Shown piece by piece: positions 7,625 to 12,608 of a DNA stretch of 12,608 bases. The first letter of the stretch is position 1, and every line of letters begins with the position of its first letter. Origin of the DNA: an uncultured Clostridia bacterium (lineage in GTDB: Bacteria > Bacillota > Clostridia > Christensenellales > Aristaeellaceae); assembly GCA_937907055.1 (NCBI GenBank), contig CALCTW010000067.1, positions 1 to 12,608 of the forward strand. Direction: 5' to 3'. Below the pieces are notes generated by a model. It was not told where the DNA came from and made no database searches. It saw only the letters and a program-made list of their open reading frames with translations. The translations under genes and the position numbers were made by a program.

Positions 7625-8632
7625 ATGAACAGAATGAAGCCGGTCGTGTGTGTTGTGCTTGTGATCATGCTGCTGTTTTCAGCATGCGCGTTTGCACTTA
7701 CATCAGAGGAAAAAGCAGATAAGTATTCAGCCGCGATTATTGAACTGGAAACGTGGCTGGAGGTACCGGACAGGACGATACCGGAACTGGAACTGATCGT
7801 TGAGTCCTTTTAGGAACTGGGCGGATACGAACAGAGCAAGGCCTTCCGCTACTACGCGCTTGTGCTGCAATTGGTAGAACAGAACGCGTTTGATATGGTC
7901 CTTAAGATGTATGTCAAGAATCTGGAGAACAATACCCGCTTTAATGAACTGCTGAAGGAAATGAAGAGTTCTCCGCTGTATACGGTGAAGGAACTGATCG
8001 CCTATGTGAATGGGCGGCAGGCTGAATATGAGGAGGATACCGCGTCCGCGATCGCCTTCTATAACACCTGCGGCGGTTTTTACGACAGTTTTGAACGCTG
8101 CAACAGACTGGATGTGAGCAACTGGGCCGCGCTCTATGAAGAAGCGCAGGAACTGCTGCGGCAGGGAATGCTGAAAGAGGCGTATGACATCTTCCGCAAT
8201 CAGATCCCCGGCTATGAGGACAGCAATGATTTTGCTGACTTCATTGAGGAAAACCTTGAGATCAGCGATAACGCGGCTGAAGAGATGATCTCCGAGGCCT
8301 CTTCTTCCGATGATGAAAACGCTGTTTTCAGTGTGTATGTTGTGCTGAACAGCTGCAACATCCGAAAAGAGCCTACCAGCGCTTCGGAGCGTGTAGGTGT
8401 GGCGTATTGGGGCAATGAACTGAAGGCGCACAAGATGGTGACCGCGGGCGACGGCGCAAAATGGTATCAGATCGATTATAACGGCGGGACCGCGTATGTT
8501 TCTGTATCGGTCGTTGATATGAAAGCGCCGCTCCGCGACCATGATCCGCAGGGCGAGGATGTTGATGTTCCGGTTTTTGAGGAATATCACGATCCGCAGC
8601 CGGTGGATGTTGAACTTCCGGTTTTTCATTAA
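7625..8632 (+). CDS. Secreted helical-repeat protein with C-terminal SH3b domain and an in-frame TAG at codon 63
   Basis: A 335-codon frame with a good promoter and ribosome binding site. Residues 1-24 form a signal peptide (VVCVVLVIMLLFSACAFA); Cys21 is not in a good lipobox, so plain cleavage after AFA is more likely. Codon 63 is TAG (7811-7813); the same frame continues as ELGGYEQSKAFRYY to TAA at 8630-8632. The stretch across the TAG, 'IVESF-x-ELGGYEQSKAFRYY', is a TPR-like pattern ('F..LGxYxxS') found in many Firmicute surface proteins and is repeated as 'IPGYEDSNDF' near residue 194-203, which argues that both sides belong to one protein. Residues about 239-297 are a bacterial SH3 domain (CNIRKEPTSASERVG, KWYQIDYNGGTAYVS), likely to touch the cell wall. 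The tail holds two copies of HDPQ-x-x-DV-x-x-PVF. Specific function unknown. If TAG is a stop, only a 62-residue fragment would be made. Confidence 0.75.
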
Positions 8633-8663
8633 TATTTATGGATCACGGAAAAGAAATATTGTG

Positions 8664-8710
8664 ATAACGAGCACGAGGACACCGAACAACGGTGTCCTCG
8701 TGCTCGTTAT
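8664..8710. terminator. 21-bp perfect hairpin between convergent genes
   Basis: Arms at 8664-8684 and 8690-8710 are exact reverse complements around the loop AACAA. It lies 31 bases after the SH3b gene and 193 bases beyond the end of the GH31 gene, so a bidirectional terminator is the natural reading. The T-run is poor on the plus side (TATTCGG) and modest on the minus side (ATCACAATATTTCTTTT). The 271 bases between the two genes hold nothing else that I can support. Confidence 0.7.
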
Positions 8711-8903
8711 ATTCGGTTTATGATGCAATAGGCGATACAGACGGATAACGCGAAGGGGACTTTCCGGGAGTGTTTTGTCGGATCACCTGTCCACGGCGAC
8801 GGTATAAACACTGCCGTTGGCGCAGGGGCTGTCATTCGCACGATGATCACCGGATTCTTCCTTCGCCGCGCGGATCTGTTCAAAGATTGTTATCGGGTAT
8901 GAT

Positions 8904-11153
8904 TCAGTCGATGACCTTAATCGTGAAGGGTTTGCCGCTGTCTGTCTCTGCCTGTACTTTTCCGCCGGCGCGCTTTACTGTGTAGTGATATTCCACTGTG
9001 CCATCGGTGCCGGGGATCTCCAGAGCGTAGGAGGCACCCTCAGCCAGGCCATAGGCGCGCAGCTCTACGCCGTCGGTGAAATCATAATCCGTGCGGGTCT
9101 CACAAGCGCCCATGGGCAGCACTGTGCCGCCGCGCACCAGCAGGGGCAGGGAAAGGAAGCCGTGCTTCTCCTTGCGCCAGCAACCGCCGCGGAGCTTTTC
9201 ACCGGTCAGCAGGTGATACCATTCACCCTCAGGCAGGTAGTAGGTTACTTCGCCGCTCGGGTCAAATACGGGCGCGACCAGCACGCGATCGCCCAGCATA
9301 TACTGGCGATCAAGGTATTCGCAGGCAGGATCCTCCGGGAATTCCACCATCATGGGACGCATCATGGGCGTGCCCTTCTCGTGGGCTTCCACGGCCATGC
9401 GGTACAGATAGGGCATCAGGCGGCATTTCAGCCGGGTGAAGGTGCGCACCACGTCCACGCTCTCTTCATCGAAGAGCCACGGCACACGGTAGCTGGAGGA
9501 GCCGTGGAGACGGCTGTGGCTGGACAGCAGACCAAAGGCCACCCAGCGCTTATACACATCCGCGGGAGCGGTGGATTCAAAACCGGAGATGTCATGGCTC
9601 CAGTAACCGAAGCCGCTGTGGCTCATGCCCAGACCGGCGCGAAGGGTCTCCGCCATGGAAACATAGGAGGCGCTGTTATCACCGCCCCAGTGCACCGGGA
9701 ACTGCTGTCCGCCGGCGGTGGCGCTGCGGGCAAACAGGATGGCTTCACCCTCGCCCTTCTCACGCTTGAGCAGGTCGAAAATCATCTGATTATAAAGGAA
9801 GGCGTAGTAGTTGTGCATCCGCAGCGGATCGGAACCATCGTGGTAGACGATATCCTTCACAGGAATGCGCTCGCCGAAGTCGGTCTTCAGACAGTCGATG
9901 CCCTGATCCAGCACACGCTTGATCTTGCCGCAATACCAGTCGCGGGCCGCAGGATTGGTCACATCCAGAATCGCCATGCCGGCCTGCCAGAAGTCTGTCT
10001 GCCAGACAGAACCGTCCGTCTTGCGCAGGAAATAGCCGTTCTCCATCCCCTCCCGGAACAGCGGAGAGGCCTGACCCACATAGGGATTGATCCAGCAGCA
10101 CAGTTTCAGGCCGCGGTCATGATAACGCTGCAGCATGCCCTCCGGATCCGGGAATACCTTGGGATCCCAGGTGAAATCACACCAGTTGTAGGCCTGCATC
10201 CAGTAGCAGTCGAAGTGGAAAACACTGAGGGGAATGTCTCTCTTTGCCATTCCGTCGATGAAGGAAGTGACTGTTTCCTCATCATAATTGGTGGTGAAGG
10301 AGGTGGACAGCCACAGGCCGAAGCTCCACGCGGGCAACAGGGCCGGGCGGCCGGTGAGGGCGGTGTAGAGGTTCAGGGTTTCCTTGGGGTTGCCGCCATA
10401 GATGATATCGTAGGTCAGCGTTTCTCCGGGCACGGAGAACTGCACGCGTTCCACCTTCTCGCTGGCGACCTCGAAGGACACATCCGCCGTATCCTCCACA
10501 AACACACCGTAGCCGCGGTTGGTCATGTAGAACGGGATATTCTTGTAGGCCAGCTCACTGGCGGTGCCGCCGTCCGCGTTCCACATATCGATGACCTGAC
10601 CGTTCTTCACATAGGCACCGAAGCGTTCGCCCAAACCGTACACATTCTCGCCAACGCCCAGATCCAGAGAATCCACCATATAGCTCTTTCCGCCGCGCTC
10701 GATGGAGCAGGGGCCGTCCTCCAGCTTCAGGGCGCGTCCCATGCCGCGGAAGCCGCTGCCGGTCAGTTTCTTTCCGTCACGGCCCAGGTATTCCACATGC
10801 CAGCCTTCACTGCCGCGGGGCACGCGGACTGTTAAATCGCCGCTGCTGAGGCGGACTTCATTTTCATTAATGGTGATCCGGGGCGCGGCATCCTCTTCAT
10901 AGGTGGCAAAGTGGGGGCCGCGATCGATCGTCCCCGCGAAATGCGTTACCCGCACGCGGATGATATTCTTTCTGGGCGCGGAGAAACGCACCTCCAGCGT
11001 GCCGCCGGCCAGCACATCGCCGCGGCTGCGCACCGGCACGCCGGACGCCAAGATCACCAGTTCCTGTCCTTGCTGCTCGGCCCGGACGCACTGGGTGGCA
11101 TACAGCATCCGATATTCCGGCTTTGTCAGCCAATATCCGTTTGTGAATTTCAT
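8904..11153 (-). CDS. yicI: Glycoside hydrolase family 31, alpha-xylosidase (YicI-like)
   Basis: A 749-residue enzyme, close to the 772 of E. coli YicI and similar to it over the whole length. It should release alpha-linked xylose from the non-reducing end of xyloglucan-type oligosaccharides such as isoprimeverose. Domains in order: N-terminal beta-sandwich (about 1-250, with LGVGENVYGLGERFGAYVKNGQ at about 165-186), the catalytic barrel (about 270-600) and C-terminal beta domains. The nucleophile is Asp425 in 'LKTDFGERIP' and the acid/base Asp492 in 'FPVHWGGDNSASYVSMAE'; 'WSHDISGFE' and 'LLSSHSRLHGSSSYRVPW' are also YicI-like. No signal peptide, so it acts in the cytoplasm on imported oligosaccharides. 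ATG 11153 has AAGGAGG 8-9 bases upstream. It stands alone, with its own promoter and no sugar transporter nearby. Other GH31 activities cannot be excluded, but the close match to YicI favours xylosidase. Confidence 0.93.
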   Translation of the reverse strand: MKFTNGYWLTKPEYRMLYATQCVRAEQQGQELVILASGVPVRSRGDVLAGGTLEVRFSAPRKNIIRVRVTHFAGTIDRGPHFATYEEDAAPRITINENEVRLSSGDLTVRVPRGSEGWHVEYLGRDGKKLTGSGFRGMGRALKLEDGPCSIERGGKSYMVDSLDLGVGENVYGLGERFGAYVKNGQVIDMWNADGGTASELAYKNIPFYMTNRGYGVFVEDTADVSFEVASEKVERVQFSVPGETLTYDIIYGGNPKETLNLYTALTGRPALLPAWSFGLWLSTSFTTNYDEETVTSFIDGMAKRDIPLSVFHFDCYWMQAYNWCDFTWDPKVFPDPEGMLQRYHDRGLKLCCWINPYVGQASPLFREGMENGYFLRKTDGSVWQTDFWQAGMAILDVTNPAARDWYCGKIKRVLDQGIDCLKTDFGERIPVKDIVYHDGSDPLRMHNYYAFLYNQMIFDLLKREKGEGEAILFARSATAGGQQFPVHWGGDNSASYVSMAETLRAGLGMSHSGFGYWSHDISGFESTAPADVYKRWVAFGLLSSHSRLHGSSSYRVPWLFDEESVDVVRTFTRLKCRLMPYLYRMAVEAHEKGTPMMRPMMVEFPEDPACEYLDRQYMLGDRVLVAPVFDPSGEVTYYLPEGEWYHLLTGEKLRGGCWRKEKHGFLSLPLLVRGGTVLPMGACETRTDYDFTDGVELRAYGLAEGASYALEIPGTDGTVEYHYTVKRAGGKVQAETDSGKPFTIKVID

Positions 11154-11191
11154 AAAAGCATCCTCCTTATGATCAGGGGTGTTTTTTGTTT

Positions 11192-11220
11192 AGTGTACCA
11201 TGCTCCGTCCGGGCTTGCAA
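11192..11220 (-). promoter_or_regulatory. Promoter of the alpha-xylosidase gene
   Basis: On the minus strand TTGCAA (11215-11220) and TACACT (11192-11197) are separated by exactly 17 bp, with TGG in front of the -10. The leader would be about 30 bases. No operator-like palindrome was recognised besides the -35 itself, which is a palindrome (TTGCAA). Confidence 0.7.
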
Positions 11221-11265
11221 GAAAAAGGTATTCAAACGAGAATAGAACTGAACAGTGTAGAAATC

Positions 11266-11298
11266 AAAATGGCCGGGACTATCGTCTCAGCCATTTTT
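11266..11298. terminator. Bidirectional intrinsic terminator
   Basis: AAAATGGC (11266-11273) pairs with GCCATTTT (11290-11297), continued inward, after one mismatch, by GGGAC/GTCTC around a TATC loop. It has T-runs on both sides (TTTTTGTTT on plus, TTTTGATTTC on minus). It sits between the small peptide gene and the promoter of the alpha-xylosidase gene, both on the minus strand, so it separates them into two units. Confidence 0.8.
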
Positions 11299-11309
11299 GT
11301 TTGATTCAC

Positions 11310-11474
11310 TTATCGTTCCGCTGTCCAATAAATCGGATCGTCAAGCGGATTGCCGGGCTTAATCTTATCATATATCTCTTCTGCCTTATCGCAAAGCTAA
11401 TCCCATGCATCATCCAGGATATTGCCACCGGTGACCTGTTCCAGTTCTTCCATGTTCATCATCTGCTTATTCAT
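11310..11474 (-). CDS. Double-glycine leader peptide (bacteriocin/RiPP-like) with an in-frame TAG at codon 26
   Basis: This frame has ATG at 11474 with AAGAGGAAAT upstream and reads MNKQMMNMEELEQVTGG, a double-glycine leader of the kind cut by C39-peptidase ABC exporters (class II bacteriocins and related peptides; compare leaders ending LxxVxGG). After GG come NILDDAWD, then TAG (11397-11399), then in the same frame LCDKAEEIYDKIKPGNP and LDDPIYWTAER, ending in TAA. Total 54 codons, with a mature part of 37 residues if TAG is translated and 8 if it stops. The gene is a separate unit, closed by the terminator at 11266-11298. No exporter, immunity or modification gene is visible in the window. 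Bacteriocin, signalling peptide or other GG-exported peptide are all possible; an ordinary cytosolic peptide that resembles a leader by chance is less likely. Confidence 0.6.
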
Positions 11475-11560
11475 ATTATTTCCTCTTTCTGCTTTATCAG
11501 CTTGTTGTTAACAGTAGTGATTATTGTCAGTGGTTTTCCTTGTCCCATCTGACAGTTTGT

Positions 11561-11566
11561 ATTATA
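11561..11566 (-). promoter_or_regulatory. Possible -10 element for the double-glycine peptide gene
   Basis: A perfect TATAAT on the minus strand, about 87 bases before the ATG at 11474. The best -35 at 17 bp is only TTTCTA, so the call rests on the -10 and on position. Confidence 0.4.
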
Positions 11567-11633
11567 TGCGCCGTCATGCTTGATAGAAATGCCAATAACA
11601 CAGCAAGTTCGTTTAATCAACATTCAGTTTGCG

Positions 11634-11639
11634 TATAAT
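11634..11639 (+). promoter_or_regulatory. Possible -10 element for the small basic protein gene
   Basis: A perfect TATAAT on the plus strand, about 50 bases before the TTG start at 11688. No convincing -35 is present. Together with the -10 at 11561-11566 it would make a divergent promoter pair in an AT-rich stretch. Confidence 0.35.
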
Positions 11640-11687
11640 TATGTTTATTATCAACCGTGTCTGTTATGACAAAAAGAAGGGTTCTTT

Positions 11688-11822
11688 TTGTTTAAGACAA
11701 AACCCGGAAAAGGTTTTCTCTCCGATGAATATGACCGCCTGCGGCAGTTTCTCGGAATGAAAAGGGCTCGGAAGCGCAGTGGCCGCGTATACAGGGCGTA
11801 TGCCGGTGATTATAACCTGTAA
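11688..11822 (+). CDS. Possible small basic protein, 44 residues, TTG start
   Basis: I do not recognise this protein. The frame starts with TTG at 11688, six bases after AAGAAGGG (11674-11681), reads (M)FKTKPGKGFLSDEYDRLRQ, FLGMKRARKRSGRVYRAYAG and DYNL, and ends in TAA. It is strongly basic in the middle (KRARKRSGR) and lacks membrane segments. It has a ribosome binding site and a TATAAT upstream at sensible distances, and its GC-rich third positions resemble the neighbouring genes. Against it are the TTG start, the short length and the lack of any known family. The remaining bases of the 495-base stretch from 11475 to 11969 hold the three promoter elements listed and no other gene that I can support. 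Confidence 0.35.
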   Translation: MFKTKPGKGFLSDEYDRLRQFLGMKRARKRSGRVYRAYAGDYNL

Positions 11823-11887
11823 ATGCGATCCCGGTCTCACATCTATTGTAAACCTACACGCGCCTTTGCATTTGTGCGGTCTTGCTC

Positions 11888-11916
11888 TTGCAAAAAAGGC
11901 GGTTTCGGTTTATAAT
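11888..11916 (+). promoter_or_regulatory. Promoter of serS
   Basis: TTGCAA (11888-11893) and TATAAT (11911-11916) are 17 bp apart, a near-consensus sigma-A promoter. A 7-bp inverted repeat (CGCCTTT 11861-11867 / AAAGGCG 11895-11901) straddles the -35. The leader is about 47 bases; no T-box features (specifier stem, GGTGGCACCGCG-like antiterminator sequence) are seen. Confidence 0.8.
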
Positions 11917-11969
11917 TCTCTCGTTATCGATCTGCCGGTTTCGGCGGATGACTTTAGGAGTGAGATACA

Positions 11970-12608
11970 ATGCTGGATATCAAGTTTGTACGTGAGAACC
12001 CCGAGATCGTCAAGGAGAACATCCGTAAAAAATATCAGGAATTCAAGCTGCCCATGGTGGATGAAGTGCTGGATCTGGATAAGAAGAACCGCGCTGCCAT
12101 CCAGGAAGCGGACAGCCTGCGCGGCGCGCGCACCCGTCTGTCCAAGCAGATCGGCATGCTGATGGGCCAGGCGAAGAAGGATCCTTCCAAGCTGGCCGAG
12201 GCTGAAGCGATCAAGGAGCAGGTGAATGCCAATGCCGCCCGTCTGGCGGAACTGGAGGTGCTGGAGGGCGAATACGCCGAAAAGATCCGTCACCTGATGC
12301 TGCAGATCCCCAACATCATCGATCCCTCCGTGCCCATCGGCCCGGATGACAGCTGCAATGTGGAAGTGCAGCGCTTCGGCGAGCCTGTGACGCCGGATTT
12401 CGAAGTGCCCTATCACACCCAGATCATGGAGAAGCTGAACGGCGTGGATATGGATGCCGCCGGCCGCGTATCCGGCAACGGCTTCTACTACCTGATGGGC
12501 GATATTGCGCGTCTGCATTCCGCCGTGCTGGCTTATGCCCGTGATTTCATGATCAACAAGGGCTTCATCTACTGCATTCCTCCCTTCATGATCCACGGCA
12601 ACGTGGTG
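11970..12608 (+). CDS. serS: Seryl-tRNA synthetase, N-terminal part
   Basis: The first 213 residues of SerRS; the frame is still open at the end of the window. The class IIa enzyme activates serine and loads it onto tRNA-Ser (and tRNA-Sec where present). The start 'MLDIKFVRENPEIVKENI' is diagnostic, followed by the two-helix coiled-coil arm that grips the tRNA variable arm (about residues 27-100), 'LMLQIPNIIDPSVPIGPDDS' and the beginning of the catalytic domain ('GRVSGNGFYYLMGDIARLHSAVLAYARDFMI'). The later catalytic motifs lie outside. AGGAG at 11956-11960 precedes ATG by 9 bases. Confidence 0.95.
   Translation, partial: MLDIKFVRENPEIVKENIRKKYQEFKLPMVDEVLDLDKKNRAAIQEADSLRGARTRLSKQIGMLMGQAKKDPSKLAEAEAIKEQVNANAARLAELEVLEGEYAEKIRHLMLQIPNIIDPSVPIGPDDSCNVEVQRFGEPVTPDFEVPYHTQIMEKLNGVDMDAAGRVSGNGFYYLMGDIARLHSAVLAYARDFMINKGFIYCIPPFMIHGNVV

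Noticed and set aside
8783..8903. Coding-like stretch on the minus strand after the alpha-xylosidase stop (reads FEQIRAAKEESGDHRANDS, ending TGA at 8783-8785).
   Set aside because: No start codon precedes it in frame, and upstream the frame runs inside the xylosidase gene. It may be a remnant but cannot be supported as a gene.
8985..10835. A 616-codon open frame on the plus strand opposite the alpha-xylosidase gene, and similar long antisense frames elsewhere (for example 1266-2570 and 3195-4364).
   Set aside because: They mirror GC-rich third positions of well-recognised genes on the other strand, have low-complexity His/Gln/Gly-rich composition, match no family, and lack ribosome binding sites.
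11153..11162. Mini-frame ATG CTT TTA TGA overlapping the start of the alpha-xylosidase gene.
   Set aside because: Its ATG lies directly against the AAGGAGG motif, too close for initiation, and a 3-codon leader has no further support.
11823..11969. T-box riboswitch in front of serS, often expected in Firmicutes.
   Set aside because: No antiterminator consensus, no terminator between the promoter and the start, and only about 47 bases of leader.
1..12608. CRISPR arrays, insertion sequences, tRNA or rRNA genes, including a suppressor tRNA.
   Set aside because: No regularly spaced repeats, transposase motifs or tRNA-like cloverleaf with a CCA end or T-loop consensus were found.

Overview
The window looks like chromosomal DNA of a low-copy-repeat, fairly GC-rich Gram-positive anaerobe, most likely a gut-type clostridial Firmicute. 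The pointers are strong AGGAGG-like ribosome binding sites, sigma-A type promoters, AmiE/AmiF-like oligopeptide transporter ATPases, a permuted amino-acid transporter of a type I recall from Clostridia, a clostridial-style SerRS and a double-glycine leader peptide. This placement is inference; no rRNA or marker beyond a partial serS is present.

Layout: (1) positions 1-4409, plus strand: an oligopeptide ABC importer operon, with the C-terminal part of the binding protein, a small attenuator hairpin, OppB, OppC, OppD and OppF, ending in a strong terminator at 4435-4483. (2) 4512-7228, minus strand: a two-gene polar amino-acid importer, made of a binding-protein/permease fusion with its two binding lobes in reversed order and a GlnQ-type ATPase with an unusual extra C-terminal domain. 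(3) 7229-7624: a divergent promoter region holding a structured inverted repeat. (4) 7625-8632, plus: a secreted helical-repeat/SH3b protein, closed by a 21-bp perfect hairpin. (5) 8904-11153, minus: a YicI-like GH31 alpha-xylosidase with its own promoter. (6) 11310-11474, minus: a short double-glycine leader peptide gene. (7) 11688-11822, plus: a possible 44-residue basic protein. (8) 11970 to the end, plus: the first 213 residues of seryl-tRNA synthetase behind a near-consensus promoter.

The most notable observation is genetic-code related. Three separate reading frames (oppF, the SH3b gene and the double-glycine peptide gene) each carry one in-frame TAG and then continue in the same frame with coherent protein to a TAA or TGA stop. 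None of the ten genes whose 3' end is visible ends in TAG (four TAA, six TGA). In oppF the TAG falls between the conserved first strand and the Walker A motif, so a stop there would destroy a conserved transporter ATPase. This is what one expects if TAG is read as an amino acid in this organism, by recoding or efficient amber suppression. Three independent nonsense mutations or sequence errors remain possible, and the window contains no tRNA or release-factor gene that would settle it.
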